The notes below the pieces were generated by a model. That model was not told where the DNA came from. It saw only the letters and a program-made list of their open reading frames with translations, and made no database searches. Of a DNA stretch of 64,000 bases, positions 38,276-53,600 are shown piece after piece. Positions within the stretch are counted from its first letter, which is position 1; every line of letters begins with the position of its first letter. Source of the DNA: Apis mellifera (Eukaryota; Arthropoda; Insecta; Hymenoptera; Apidae); assembly GCF_003254395.2 (NCBI RefSeq), contig NC_037653.1, positions 2,046,001 through 2,110,000 of the forward strand, given 5' to 3'. The position numbers and the translations under genes are program-made.

Positions 38276-39320
38276 TAGCGCGTACACTCGCCACGTAGAA
38301 ATTCACTGCAAATTAAGCCATTTTAATAATGTATGTAATACCACCTTGATGATCTATACCGATATTCTCTCCTCTCATAATTGCGATTCAATATTATATA
38401 ACATTCGATCTTTTATCAAACTCTGAAGAATCCATTTACAAATTCGTATCAAATACGAATTTAATTCGACGAAAAAACAAGTCGAAATAAAACACAAAAA
38501 AATTGTGTACAAGCGGAATGAGAAATAATTGGCAAATATAGAGGGTACAAACAGTATGCGACATTTGTCATGTCGGGAACGGTCGCATTAATTCCAATCC
38601 CTTTTATTTTTCGTATTGAAAAATGGGAGGAGAGCGGCGAAAGAGAGCGAAGGCGCGTTTCCGTTGTGCTCTCGCTTGCGAAGAATGTCTCGAAGGAGGG
38701 GGAGAGAAGAGAGAGAGAGGAAGAGGGCGGCCAAGACGATGAAAAGAATGGGGGCAACCGGGTAATGCACAAAGTAGTAGTAGGAGGGATTGTTGTTTGC
38801 CGTGGAGGGTATAGTTGTCGGTATAAATAGAAATAAGAGGGGAATGATGTACAAACACGTGTCTTGCATGGCCATCGCGCTGAATGGAACGTACGACTCG
38901 TATACCGGGAACAATGTTGCATAACGCGAAGGGCGGAGAGGGAACTTCCTTGGCAATTTTATTTCAGCCAGCCATCCTCTGTTTTATTTAACCTTCGTAT
39001 GAAAATTTTTTCATACGAAGAGATAACAGAATTTGAATATTTATTTAACGCTTTTTTTTTTTTTACATTTGAGAAAATATACATTCTTTTTAATTGTCGA
39101 ATTATTCGATCGTCGTGTATTCCACATTTGCTGGAACAAAATTCTCTGTTATTGTTTACCTTCTACCAAGATCTCGTTGAACAGTTTTTATTCGAAACGT
39201 ATAATAAATTTCATACTTTTTGATCGTGGATTTTAAATCTATATATTACTTACTTCATAAATACAACGTTACTAAGTAAACTGCAGTAACAAATGAAATA
39301 TATTTAATTCTCCAAATATA

Positions 39321-39337
39321 TAGGGTGTCCCAAAAAT
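39321..39337 (-). repeat. Solitary copy of the GGGACACCCTA motif
   Basis: TAGGGTGTCCCAAAAAT is the reverse complement of the core of the 59800-60556 array, found alone 20 kb away. Motifs of this kind recur in many arthropod genomes and often mark mobile-element ends. Confidence 0.5.
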
Positions 39338-40602
39338 ATTAGAAATAATATTGTTCGTAGCCAACGTGACTGGAAAAATTTTTGGAAAATGTTGCTCGAA
39401 ATTATCCCATTCCATTATTGAAACACTCTGTATAATATATTGCACTATACCACATTATATAATATGCATAATGTGTATATAACGTAGTGTATAATCGTGG
39501 AAAATTAATTTCACCATCATTTATAATTGCCGCAATTTTGTTTCGTCCAGTATTGGCAACGAACAAAAAGGAAAAAAAAAAAAAGAAAAAAAAAAACACG
39601 CACACGCGGAACACAATGGAACAAAGTGTCCGTGAAATTTCACCGCTCATCGGACGGTTGTTAAACGTCGAACCTGTTCGCGGACCTGTCCGAAAATACG
39701 TATCTACATATCGACGACTCCAGCTAGTCGGAAAATTGAATTTCCATCGGCCGATCGTTTCTGCGAATCGTTCGCTCGTTTTGATATCCGTTGACGTGTC
39801 CGGGCGCCCCCCCCCCTCTTCCTCCCCCTCCCAATTGTTGCATCCCCCGATTATTATCCATGCACGGGTTACGCAACTAGGCGACGTTCAGCTGGCCGAT
39901 ATTTGATAAAATGTATCGAAGAGCAGAGATGATTCTTGAAATCGAAAACCGTAGTTGTTCGTGATCAATCGACCGGGGAGGGGGATTGCAATTTCGATGA
40001 TATATTGTTGTTTCTTCTCAATAAGACTCATCTTGACAATCTTATTGATACGATTGTTGATATAACGAATTTTTATGAAAATATTATTTGTTTATCAAAA
40101 AAAAATAAATATTGTAATATCCTCAAAGATGCTTAACATAACCTATATTGAATTAAATTTAATCGATTTTTGAGAGAGAAGAGAAAAATCCTGGGTAATA
40201 AATTGAAAATCTTTTTTAATTTTCCTTTAATGAATGAATTTTTTAATAATTTTTGTCGTCAAAAAAAAAATGAAAATTATTCGTAGAAGAAAATTGCACG
40301 AAAGTTTCGAAAGATTGGAGCACGTTCACGGACAGGTTTTTGCTCGTGTCTGAACAGGTCACGTCTGATTTCACCGCAGGCAGAGAAACGACGGAACATT
40401 AAATTCGCGTGGAACGGATATAAATGCGGTTTCTGTGGTTTGGTTGGGGATGCGTGGCCACGATACCACTCCCCTGCGAAAAGTTATAATTGTGTCTAAC
40501 TATTCGTCCAGCCAGGCTACCTTAATTTGAACGTTAGATGGCAATTACGTATCACAAGCATGCAAATTACCTATTTTCCAACGAATAGCCCGTGGCGGAT
40601 AA

Positions 40603-40658
40603 GCGTGTGTGTGTATATTATATATATATATATATATAAACATATATATATATATATT
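40603..40658. repeat. Compound (GT)n(TA)n microsatellite
   Basis: GTGTGTGTG followed by two TA runs separated by AAACA. Confidence 0.9.
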
Positions 40659-43364
40659 TTGAGCTGACCTGCTAATAAAATTTTGCATGTGCAGTGAAAC
40701 AAGCTCCTTCCGGTCACGGTCTATTAAACTAAACGCGGCCATTAATGAAATTCCCCGATAAATTTGCTACATTATTTTCTTCTCTCCGTCGCGGTCTGCC
40801 ACCCGGAACAATGATATCAGAGGTATGCCAACGATTCGCACAACTCGCTCTGCTTGAAAATATGAAAATACAGGTTTATTATTAAAGAGAAAATAAAAGG
40901 GAGAAGGTTTATATAATTGGTTGCAAACAGGTTTTGAAGATTTTAAAGAAAAGTAATAGCCTGATCTATTGGAGTCTTTTTTAATTTAATATAAATGTGG
41001 ATACAAATTGTGGATAACAATTATGAAACATCTTTCACGAAAGATTCTTGGAAATTATCAATTCTAAATATTCCAAAATTAGTTTGAACCAAAACTAAAG
41101 GAAAAAAAATTAAAAGAATAAAAGAAGGGAATCTGAAACGCGCTTATTTCCAAATAATAAGAAATAACGTCTCTATAATTGCATCGTATCATATAATCGT
41201 ATCATTTGTATACCAAGCCGATGATTTCCTTGTGAAATCCTCTTCCGCGATCGTTGAAAGGATCGAAAAGAAGAGAGAGGAAGAGAAGGGGAGAGGAGCC
41301 GTAAGCCGTTTCGAAGAGTTGGAAGAAATCCACGAAGAAAAGATGGACGGGGTAAGGGTAGTGGGAAGAGCCTTCTGCTGACGTCGCTGGCAATCCCTGC
41401 GTTCGTCCAACCGAGCTTCCAGTTGCACATCTTGCAGTTTCGGTTTTTGCACTCCATTTCGCTCGCATACTGTGTGGAACGCAACGGAGTTTTCCACTTC
41501 TCTTTCACCCCTTTTCCACGCTTTGTACATTTTCTTCTTTTTCATATTCCTTCTTTTATATGTATATATATATATCTTTACACGTTTTTTTCCTCTCTCC
41601 ATCGTTTTTTTTTCGAGCCCCTCTTCTCTTCGTCGTTTGACATGTGTCCGTTCATAATGGATCGATGTATCGCGAGTTATCTGACTGGTCGGATGAGATC
41701 ATCCCTGACATTGGGAGAAATTGAGGTATAAATGGCGGGATCGAATAGTTGAGAATTTGAAATTTAATTATGCAGTCTTTCTCGAGAGTTGTGGAATCAT
41801 CAATTGTTTTAATTTTTCCAATGTTATCGAAAAATCTGTTGGAATAGAGTATTCCATTTTTGAAAGTTGGGCTCAATTTTCATTTTTAGTCACAATTTTG
41901 GAATTAAAATTTCGTAATACTGTATTACTTGTATTAACATAAATTGGCAAAACGAGTGAACGAGTACATATTTCAAGTTTAATTCAATCCTAAGAAGATT
42001 GGGTCCAACAATTATTCACAATTAAATTAATAAAAAAATTCAATCAATTTGGAGAAAAGACAGGTTTTCAAATCTGTTTTCTAATTTCTTATAACTTGAA
42101 ACTAGCATTAGATGATAATAATTAATAAAAAAATGATACCTTTTCAAAACTTTTCAAAACTTTCAGTCTTCGACTACAGAGAAAGACAGAGAGAGGTTTA
42201 TCCGTCTCGTCTTAATGAAAATCCATGTCCTTCCATTCGCTCTTCCCTCTACTTATGCATCTTTATAAATTCGCTCGAATTTATAGGGACACGGAAGGGG
42301 TTGTGTATTTAGTTAAATGCGCCCCCTTACACCCCCTCGTCGCACCATTTAATTACGACACTAATTAGACATTCATTCTCTCGGATCCGCGTAAAGATCT
42401 CCACCTCCTCCTTCCATTCTTCTTCGAGGGAAAACGAAGGGGGATGGGATTGGTTTAACCGAGGACGGTTGAAAGGGGTGCGTTTCTCCGAGCCAGGTTT
42501 CTCTTTCTTTCTTTCTTTCTTCTTTTTTCTTCGTTTTTATTATTATTATTATTATCATCTTCTACTTCGACGGTAATATCAGCCGCGTCGATTTTCTCTC
42601 CTCTCGTTTTCCCTTCTTGCTCCTCTCACCCTCGTATATTGATTACATAAGCGAGTGAATATACTGCCCTCGCTAAAAACATCCCCCAGTTTTGCCACCC
42701 CTCCGTTTAACGCACGCCACCCGCTTGTTTTCACGACACCTATCTGCAACCATCCCCCTCTCTCTTCCCACGAGCAGGTTATCGGTTAAACGAACGAGAG
42801 GGGATGGGGATGTATCCGTTACTGTACTCTGCTTCCCTGTACTTTTGATAATGGCGGTGAATCGTCTAAGCGTTATTCGAATTCTTTTTTTTTTTTTAAA
42901 TTAGAATCGATTAATTTTAATTTGATTTTATTTCCGTTTTTAATTATCTTGAGAATAATCCTTGGCGTTGGAAGATTTGCAAGTTTAGGTTTACTAAGGA
43001 AACTGGTTAATCGAAAGATAAATTTAAAGATACTTTTGCCTCCTTTTAACAGAATAATAAACATCTACCAACACGTTTTGGCATGTCTAACCTAACCTCG
43101 CTTAAACAAAGACACGCAAGCACGTTGCGCAAAGTTAACTGACAACTTTTCTTATTCTCATTCTTTATTCGAAAATTTCACCAGTTTCCCAAGTTTAAAT
43201 AAGAGAGAGAGAGAAACGTTATACATTTTGAACACGTAGAAAAGAAACTATTTACTCTCAAATTACAGTTTGATTTCTCTCTATCTGTAAATTTCTATAA
43301 ATATTTTGCAAATAATATCGTGTTATTTCGAGGTTATGCGATTATGGCGATTTTTAGATTTCGT

Positions 43365-43381
43365 CCTGTAGAGGGCAGCAC
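43365..43381 (+). promoter_or_regulatory. CTCF-like motif
   Basis: CCTGTAGAGGGCAG matches the vertebrate CTCF core CCASYAGRKGGCRS at 13 of 14 positions. The AGAGGGCAGCAC core also occurs inverted at 27631-27642 and 28170-28181. Insects have CTCF, but whether the bee protein prefers exactly this core I cannot say. Confidence 0.35.
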
Positions 43382-43639
43382 TGTCGACCTGCAGAAAGAT
43401 TTTCCGTCTCGTTCTGGAACGGCGGAGGTTCGCTTTGCGAATTTTACGCGGCCTGCGTCTCCCAACAGTCTTATTTTCGCACGTGAAAAGCTTTGCGTAT
43501 GCAAATAATGGAAGTAACCGAGTACCCCCTCCGCGTTTAATTAACGGAATTTCCTTCTATTTGTCTCGCTCTCTCGCTTTCTTTCCCCCCCATTCGCGAG
43601 ATCCAATAAAATCTTGTCAAATTGAGAAAGAGTAAGAGA

Positions 43640-43692
43640 GAGCGAGCGAGCGAGCGAGCGAGTGAGAGAGAGAAAGAGAGAGAGAGAGAGAG
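43640..43692 (+). repeat. (GCGA)n-(GA)n compound repeat
   Basis: About five GCGA units (GAGCGAGCGAGCGAGCGAG) followed by GA-rich repeats. Confidence 0.9.
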
Positions 43693-46289
43693 ATTTTACC
43701 GGCGCACCACGAGAACTCATTTTTACGAAGATAACCTATTACACGGATAATTACGACGTTACGTAGATATAATGTCTGTTTGCGGATTAGAGGGGAACGG
43801 GCTCTATGTACAGAGCGTTTCAGGGAACGTTAGTACGAATTCGACTGGTTGGTTAAGTTCTCCGCGTAACCCTATCCTGGAGGAGAAGATTAGCATTTGG
43901 AAATTATTGAGCTTGTGGTAGTTTGTTAGTTGATAATCAATTCAATAATCATGTCGTTATATATTTCTTCTTTTTTTAATTTTTGATTTAGCGTCAGATT
44001 TATGTATGAAGAGTATGGATATAGAAAATGGGAATGAGCTAATAAGTTCTCTCAAATAAGAGATATACTTTGTTGGAAAAGTATTATAGTTTTATATATT
44101 TTGTCTGTAAATGTATTTTTAGGTTCATTCATGCAGAGAATTTTATTATATATGTTCGTTGGACATTCACGAAAAATGTTAGTTGAAGCTTATGCCTGAT
44201 TCAAACTTGATATATAATCGATATTTTTCCACAATTTTTGCATTCGAGTTCTATAATTGATACTATATAATTAATACATACATTGATTGAATCTACACTC
44301 AGAAAAATAAGAATTTTTTTGTTTTTTTTTTCTTAAACTGCTAAATTTCAATCTCTTCGATAAAACTTTCGATAAAAAATATAACTTTGTTAACTTTTTC
44401 GAAGCGTAAACATTTTTCACTGTTCCTAACCTCTCCTCTCCCTCCCCCCTCCCGAAAACACAAATTTAAAGAATCATCCCCTTCCCCCATGGTGTTCGTC
44501 GTAAACACGTTTTTTACGTTTAAAAAGGAAAAGAGAGAGAATCTTTCCTGCCCCGTAGAAGTAGGGGAAACAATATCGAAACTTACAGCGTTAACAGTTC
44601 AACGAATCCTTTTGTCCTTTGTAAATTCCCCGAGATTGTTCGTGAAGCTTAGCGGGCTTTTATCTCTTGCCCAGGCTTCAGAGACATTTAAAGCCCTTTA
44701 AAAAGGACAAGAGTACGACTGCAGAGGCGATGATTTCGCTCCGTGTTAATGGAGAACCCTTCGAGAAAATACAAAGATCTTCCCTGGCCTGACTCTAAAG
44801 AGCTTAAGCATTAGTTAATTTAAAGCTGCCTTTATCCCCTGGAACGGGTAACACGTGGAAATTAATAATCGATATCGACTGTGATCGTTGTGGTGTTTCT
44901 TTCTGAAATTGTGATTGCGTTCTCTCCTTTCTTTTTTCTTTTTTATTCTTTTTTCTACGTTACATATATATATATATAGAGAAGTTTTGACGATTCTACA
45001 ACGATGTTTTTTTTCTTTTTATAAAAATATTGTTATTACCCATTGATATTTTTCTTTTTATATTATACAGCACGTCCAAGAGTTATTTACATCACAGCAC
45101 ATTGAGTGTACACGATGTAAACAGTTCCTTGAAAGAATTTTTTTTATTTTTATCCTCTTCCAATAAATACGAACTTGAATTTATTGAAATCACTTTTAAG
45201 TAAATTGAGACAAAATAATTATTGCATAATAAATATACAGGAATACTTACATTCCAATTTCCATTATTACTATCCTTATATACATCTTATTACTTAATGT
45301 ATAATTGCGGAATAATGCTCTTCGTTAAAAAAAAAAAAAAAAAAGAAAGAAAAAGAAAGATAAATTATCGATCTTTCCGCGAAACAGCGTATAATCCATC
45401 AAAATCTGGGAAGAAGGGAGAAGAGAATTTAATTACGCCGAAACGAGCTCGTCCGAAGTAAGGGGGTGAAATTCAAAGTAGCCAGAGCGGATCGAGGTTG
45501 GAAAATTTTCGTTGTACGCGCGCGCGCGCGTCCCCTGGTGGACGCCAATTCGCGAAACGAATTTCAGCTTGTGGACCGTCGCAAGATGGCCCCTGGGTAT
45601 CCTGGCCGCAGCTGGGCTACCTGGCCTTCTCCGCTCTCCTATCTCCTCACCACCTGAGAATTGGCAATTTGCTTGCAAATTTCGTGCAATGCCTCGTCCC
45701 GTTTCAACGCCCGCGGCTTCCTCTCTGCGGGAGTATTCTTCGAAGCGAAACGTTTCCTGGGGTTACTTCGACCACCGACAAGTTCGAATCACTTCGTCGA
45801 TCTCTCCGCCTCTCTCCTCCTTCCCCTCCAGAGATTCATCGGTTCGTGAACCGGCGAAGTGACTGTCTGTGATTCGAGTTGCATGCTCGAGTCGATGCTT
45901 TTGATCAAACGTTATTTTCGTGCACGATAATTATAAGATAAATGGACGAAAAGAAACGATGCAGTAATTGATAAGGTAAGCGAGAGAGAATTAAATTCGA
46001 TATCGAGGTTGAAATATAAATAAATTGGATAGATTAGATTACAGTTATTTCAATCTTTTATCTGTATCTCGTTTTTATTTCTAAAGTTCTAGTCGAAATA
46101 TTTTAAAATTCGATTCCATTTTTATTATCCTCTTTTATGACAAAGAACACAGGAAACAATACGAGTAATATGGAAACAGCAGAGTAGAGCTCTTTCATTT
46201 GCTATTCTTTTTCATGCTCGACGAAATATAGATAGAACAGTGAGCTCTGATCGACCTATATTAATGCTAAATTTCTATATCATAAATGT

Positions 46290-47170
46290 CAAATTTTTTT
46301 TGTTATCTAATATTTATTGCCAGCTCTATTGTTCAAAATAAATTCCAAACTCTGATAAAACCATATAGAAATTAACTTTCAATAACATTATTTTATAATT
46401 TCAAGTCTCAATTCTTTGCATTTATCTAATTTAGTGTATCGAATCAATTATCATTAACCAAAATTATATTTTAAAATTCCAGTATATGTTGTTTTATTCT
46501 TTATTCTATTGTTTTATGTTCAACAAAATACAAATTCCAAACTCTAATTGTACCATTATATTGTACCATAGAAATTAAATTTTGAATAACATTATTTTAG
46601 TGTACAACTTCAAGTCTTTGCACTTATCTAATTTAGTATATAATCATTAACCGCAAAGTTATATTTTAAAATTCTAGTATATATTGTTTTATTTTTTGTA
46701 TAGAAATTAAATTTTTAATAACATTACTTTAATGCACAACTTCAAGTCTCAAGTCTTTGCACTTATCTAATTTAGTATATAATTATTAATCACACAGTTA
46801 TTTTTTAAAATTCCAGTATATTTGTTTTATTTTCTACTGTTCTATGTTCAACAAAATATAAATTCCAAACTCTAATAGTACTATATAGAAATTAAATTTT
46901 TAATAACATTATTTTAGTGCACAACTTCAAGTCTCAATTCTTTGCACTTATCTAATTCAGTGTATAATCATTAATCATAGAGTTATATTTTAAAATTCCA
47001 ATATGTGTTGTTTTATTCTTTATTCTATTGTTCAACAAAATACAAATTCCAAACTCTAATGGTCTATATAGAAATTAAATTTTTAATAACATTAGTGCAC
47101 AACTCCAAGTTTCAATTCTTTGCACTTATCTAATTTAGTGTATAATCATTAACCGCAAAGTTATATTTTA
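46290..47170. repeat. Tandem array of about 140-200-bp AT-rich units
   Basis: Five diverged units share TTCCAAACTCTAAT, ATAGAAATTAAATTTT, AATAACATTA, CAAGTCT, TTTGCACTTATCTAATTTAG and TTATATTTTAAAATTCCAGT. The TATCTAAT anchor falls near 46423, 46625, 46764, 46949 and 47127. Unit lengths vary through internal deletions. Confidence 0.88.
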
Positions 47171-47547
47171 AAATTAATATTAAAATTACCCATCTGTATC
47201 TACTTTACATATAAATGATTGTGATTAAAATGATGTTATGAAAATAAATAGGCGTATGTCATATAATTACATAACATTTTCATGCTCTCAATAAATTACC
47301 TTCATAACCATAAACATAACCTAACTTTGGTAATCAAAACTGGTTGACTCCACTTTCCAAAAGCCTATTATTGTCCCCATTATTATCTTTCTCCTCCTTC
47401 TTTCCACCAACGAACGTCTGATTATACTTTTATTATTCGCCATCCTTAACGAGCCATCCGTCTGTCCGTTTTAATTCCGTTACACAGCCGTTCTCGGAGA
47501 GAGCGTAGAAAATGAATTTTCAACTTTCTGTCAATTTGATATTGTAC

Positions 47548-47622
<75 letters not shown>

Positions 47623-50600
47623 AGACTCACCGTACGCGTCGTGAGTTTATTCTTTCCTGTCCTTTGTTCCTTGCTCGCGTATCGGAAACTTCAAAAAGTT
47701 TCACCACCACCCGAGGCGATGCATTCGACCCTCTCCAAGCTACGTGTCTATCGTCACGCTCTTTTCCCCGATCGTTCCTGTATTGTTAATGCTCGTCTAT
47801 CTATTTATTCCGGGTACAAGGGGCCGTGGTGACTTTGAAAGTCACTCGAGTGCACGCGCGCTAACAAGCAAGCCCTAACACGCCGCGTGTTACTCCTTTG
47901 TCGCTCGTGTAACGCGCGTGCGAGATCACGCGTGTATCAGATTTCTTTCCTCGTCAGAGTTTTATCGATCGCCCTTCGGAATGTTGAAAATTTAGAAGCT
48001 GCGCAAAGTGCTATTGCGTAAATTATGTAATGGACGTGCGAATACTTTTGCGTAACTTTTTCGTTGCAATTTTTTTAGAAATAAAAAGAGACTTTTTCCG
48101 AAAAAAGTGAAAAGAAATATTTGTTATTCTGTTCGTTGCATCGATGTTTAAACTTTACTTTATTTTTCCTTCTTAATTTATAATATTCTTTTAAATGTCA
48201 TGATAGGTTATACGAGGTTATAAGATTATTTTCGATTACAATTTAAATTTAAAAATTTAATGTATATTTCACATCAAAAAGTATATATTTCACTCAATTA
48301 GAAATTAGAAAATAAATTAACATTCCAACGTATCTCGTAAAACTTGGAAAAGGCTGTCTACCGGTAACTTTTTTACCGATAATCGATAATACAAACAATA
48401 AAGCTAAATAAATAAAATATAAAAGATTCATTGCTCACTCTAATGGATCAATGGAAGATTAGATAGAAAAGGATAAGTAACAAAAGTAACAGATTTAATT
48501 TTCATTCTTCTTTAATTACAAAAAATTTGTGATTACGTGTATACTTTTATCACTTTCGTGTCCAACCTAACCTCTTCCTTGAAACAGAGCAAAACTGTCT
48601 CTTCCTAGCACTATTATACTTTCACTGGAACCGAATCGAACGAGAACACGCGAGACCTATCGATTCTAAGCTTCGTCCTTCTCGATTCCCCAAGTTTCAT
48701 AGAGAAACTATGAAACTCCCCCTCCTCCTTCGAACTTATACGTTTACCGAAAACGATCAGCGTGACGATTTACGCCGTGTATACGTAAATGAAACAAGCC
48801 CGAGGAGTTTACTACTCCTTTCCAGGTAAACGTAGGGGGGAGGGGAGGACAAGTTTGAGAAGAACTGGAGCAAGAAACACACGGCTTGGAAATGCGATCT
48901 TACGCGTGGGGAAATTTCGACTTCGCGAGCGAAATCACGCGAATAATGCAAGCGCAAGACGCGAGGAGGCATCGTGTAACAGCGATCGTATAATTAATTA
49001 AACGCCCTGTGTGTGGACTGTCAAAACGTGCTAAATTTCGCAGTTGTACCTTCTCATTTGCGAGAACATTCCCTCCTCTAACGAAGTTTCGCCGGGGAAT
49101 ATTCTGCATACGTACATCCTTAATTTATGTCCCCAACTTATGTGTATATATAGGGTGTTAATGATATATATATATATATTCGTTTGGAGAGTCGATTATA
49201 TCGAAGACAAAATAACGAGCGGGGATTGGTGGCGCAAAAATCGACAGAGTTTTTCATTCGAAGCTATCGAATGAAGACTTATCTGTAAATTGATAAATCG
49301 ATAAATATCTCACAATTGTGTGTATTAGTGCATAAAAGATGCAATATTTTAATTTTTATCGCGTAAAGAAAAGGAAATCGAATTATGTTAATTTTTAAAT
49401 AGGATATTTTCGAAGACTTGAAACGAATAAAAAGTTGTAAGAAAGTTATTATGGAAAATTTGCATTAAATAGCACTGTCTTGTTCCATCCACGAAACGTT
49501 AATGAAAAAAATTTATTCACGATACAATTACTTTATGATAAATTTAACGTGAAAAAAAGAAGAAAAGTAGTATCCTGAATATTCACGGTGAAACACTGAG
49601 CTCGTTTGTCATCGCTTAATATACTTGGAAATATCGATTTTTTTTTTTTTCCGTGTAATAAGTCAGATCAATCAGGATTCGACACGTTGAAGGTACACAT
49701 ACACTCGGACATTGGTATTGCTTGTTCTATACGCTCTATTGACGTTTATTAGGTCGAAGGGAGACCGATTTCACCATATAGGTTTTCGAGATTGAAACAG
49801 CACCGAATGAAGGTAGAAAGGAATCTGTCACGACAATTGTTTTCCTTTAATTTACTCCCAATTCCTTTCTAACACGGAATTGGTCAGCCACGTCGATCAC
49901 GTCACACTTGATTTGACCGATCGAGTACAAGGACGAAAGAGCAATTCGTTCCCTTTTTTCTTCTCCTTTTTTTTTCTCTCTCTCTCTCTCTGTCTCTCTC
50001 TCGACGATTTCTTCAGACTCTGACTTTCCTTGGAAGGGAACTATGATTCATCTTTTAAAAGTTACGAGGGAAAGCGATGTTTTCATTTCAAAAGCGCGAG
50101 GAATTGGTTAAAAAAGTTTGCAAGCAATTTTGTTAGGAAAAATTCCAAAGTGTAACGAGGTAATTCGAAGATGAATTTTTCAAGGGGAAATTCTAAATTA
50201 TATTTTCCTTTTTAACCGATAATCGCAATCGTAAACTTTTAATTTCTCAATTATTTAAACAATCCATCGATGGATCTTTTAATTATCTTTTTTTTAATGA
50301 TGTATGTAAACAGTGAGATTTGACAATTGTACTTTTGAAAAAGATGATAGAAATACTTTATTAAAAGTTTATCCTTCTAGAACCTAACCTAATTTTATCA
50401 CGATCTATAATTGATAGAAAATTTGTTAAAATATTTTGTCATAAATAACTTTAATTGTGGAGACTAACCTTTACTGTCAACTAAAACCAGAATTTATTTG
50501 ACAATAATTCTGAATAGTTTATGACAGATAAATCCTATTTAGTTTTATCAAATTTCATCATCAAATTTTTTAAAGTGGCATCCATTTAATCTTTCTCTTA

Positions 50601-53600
50601 TTTTTCCTCTTTGCAAGTATCAAAAATAATTTCTTGAAAATTTCAAATATTTGATTCCTAAATATAGAATAACAAATATAATGTTAAAAAATTAAAAATT
50701 ACATTTTTAAACATAAATTTTATCAATATTAATATTCTTCCCTACGTCGTAATAAAGTCTTAAAAAAAAAGAACTAAAATTAACGAAGAGTTAGAGAATG
50801 GATGTGTTCAACAATTTGAGAGGAGACGAGAAATGAGGGAAAAAGTGGAAGTTGATCGAATCGTAGCAGCGGGAGACTTCGTACGTCATTTCCGGTTGCC
50901 GATCGCCGCAGGCCGCTTGTCCAATGTTCCATCTCCGTTTCCACTCGAACGCGTATCACGATGAAGCCCGATTAAATCGAAAACGAGCGCGATCGAATTC
51001 GATACTCGCACGATCGTGGCACAAAGCGTGCTATTCAACGAAATGAACGATGGAAGGGAAGGAAAAACGTTTTTTTCGGATATGGATTGATAAGGTGAAC
51101 ATCAGATTTTACATATCAAAATGGTGGAATACATTATATAATACGAAGATCTTTACGAAAATAATGAATTATTTTTTCCTTTTTAAGAGAAATTGAACGA
51201 ATTGCTTTTTCAAAAGACTTATTATGGAATTATTATTTAACAATTTTTATAGTTTTTAAATTAATTTTGAATATTTTCTTTTTTATTCTATTTAAATCAA
51301 ACAAATTTTATTTTAGAAAAAACGAATACTTTCTTATTTTTGAAATGAAAATGTATCGAAGAGTGCAATTGGAATAAATTGTATCTTATTGAAAGAAGAT
51401 AGAAGAAAAAGGAGAAGAATATTGCAAATCAAAATTAATCGTTTCGAAATTAATTCTCCCTTCTCCTCGTCTCATCCTTTCTTTCGAAAAAAAGAAAAAT
51501 TTTATCAAATTATTAATTCCAAAATTTCGAGAACTCGTGAAATTATTTGAGCGTAGAAAATTACTGGCCAAGCACCAACCCAGGAATTATCCACCCCGAG
51601 CGGGCGACATTATAATGCGCTTAGTATTCGCATAAATCAATTGCATAAATCTCTCGACAGATTAATTCCCGACAAGAATGTCGGTATAAATATTTTCGAT
51701 GATCGCGGGAATCGCGGCCTAGAAGCCGCGGCTAGCTGTAATCCTAATTATAATAAACTGGTCGTGCACGTATCGACGATTAGTAACAAGTTACTGGGTG
51801 GGCGCATTATCTCGGAAAATGAATGTTTTCGGATCGCGATGCAACGGTGGCTCGCTAATTAACCGACGTGTACCGACCTCTTTATTGCCTCGCGCCGAGG
51901 ATGGAAATTATTTTAATTTGAACGGGATTAAACGAACTTTGTTGATATTACGCGAATACGGTGGGGAGAAGATGAAAGATTTCTCGATAATATACCGGGT
52001 GGGCCGTTTCTATTCAAATGAATAAGATTTTGAACCGTTTGGCGTTTCTTTGATTATTAAGTGAATTAAATATTAATGTTAAAATTTTCGAAAAGATATA
52101 AAAAAAATAATTTTTGAAGAAGGTATTTCTACAATTTTTGTTGCCACGTGTTTGTATACATAAAATTTTCGAAAAGATTCGAAGACGTGTCTAATTTTTG
52201 AAGAAACATTTCTCAAATTTCGCTGTGATTCAAATTGTGTTTTTCAAATTGGAATTTTTCAAACATTTGTTGAGAATATATCAGATGTTTTTTCGTTAAA
52301 GTATAGATGAAATTTCGATTAATATTTTTCGTTTTGAACAGGTATTTCTTAATTTCTTTTTTTTTTAATTTGTAAAGAATTAAAAATATTGTTTGTAATG
52401 TAAAATTTTCGAAAGATGATCTATCCTTTCGTGATTCGTTAAAAATTTAATATTCAATACCGATAGGTATATATATATATATATATTAAAGTATTTTTTT
52501 TATTTAATTTTCAAAAATTTAAATTCAACCGTATCGTTATCTCCTATTGATTTAAATTTAAAATTTAGATTTTTATTAACAAGAAATTATTAAAAATTTG
52601 TTATCTATCCTTGACAAGTATTTAAATTCACCCGTATTTGTCATATTTGCATATTTATATTTTAAATTTCGCAACGTGATTTTTTTTAAAGATTTATCAT
52701 CGTACAAAAGAGGAAAATTTTGACAGCAAATATTTAGTGCAAAAATTGAAAATACAACATCTACGATATAAATTTCGAAAATATTATTCGTATATAGAAA
52801 CGGAGTCGTATATTTTTTTCCCTTGTTGGAAAAATAAAAAGAAAAATTGAAAACTTGCATACTTTATGATATTTCTTTTATCAACATTATCGAATTTACA
52901 ATGATCAACTTTTAAATATTGTTGCAAATTTCTAATCTTCTGATAATAAAATTCTAAATGCAAATAAGAATCGAATAAGAACGAAACATTTTAAAAATTT
53001 GTCAAATTGTAAATAACAATTTTCCAGTAACGAAATTTTAAATGGATAGCGGACAACACGATCCAATTAAATTGAAAAATTTACAAATTTTAAAAGTAGA
53101 TAAAAAATTTTTTAACGGTATACTAATTAAAAGGGAATTTGAGCAGTCTAGGTATTATAACGTTAATATTGGGTCGTGACCCAATATTGGGATCGATTAA
53201 AATTTTAAACGAATTGATTTAAAAGTTTTTCAAATTTCATAATTGCAAACATTCGGGTCACGCATGTGCAAAAAAAGATAGAGAAAATGATGTCGACAGA
53301 TATCGATCGAAAATGGAATTCTAGCTTTTAGAAGAATCATTTATGAAATTGTTGTTATTGCTCAATTTATTAATACGTTTTGTTTTTTGTTTTTTTTTTT
53401 TTTTAACAAACACGAGCAATAATTTCAAAAGGTTCAAGCTTGTTCATTATCACGCACTCAACGATCGTTAATATGACGTTGTGGAAAAAATATATTCACG
53501 GTAGCCAACGATAATCATCAAATATCGTACGATCGTGGTATCACGTAAATTCTCGCTCTTTTCTCTTTCTCTCTTTTTTTTCTGTCAGACGAATTATCGT

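Larger units (their letters stand above)
38276..46289. other. Noncoding DNA
   Basis: GC-richer blocks at 38570-38980, 39600-39900, 40320-40800, 41200-41720, 42200-42860, 43320-43900 and 45460-45870 alternate with AT-rich stretches. The 45460-45870 block is open in all plus-strand frames with GC-rich composition (including a GCGCGCGCG run near 45519), but no family or splice structure was convincing. Confidence 0.5.
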
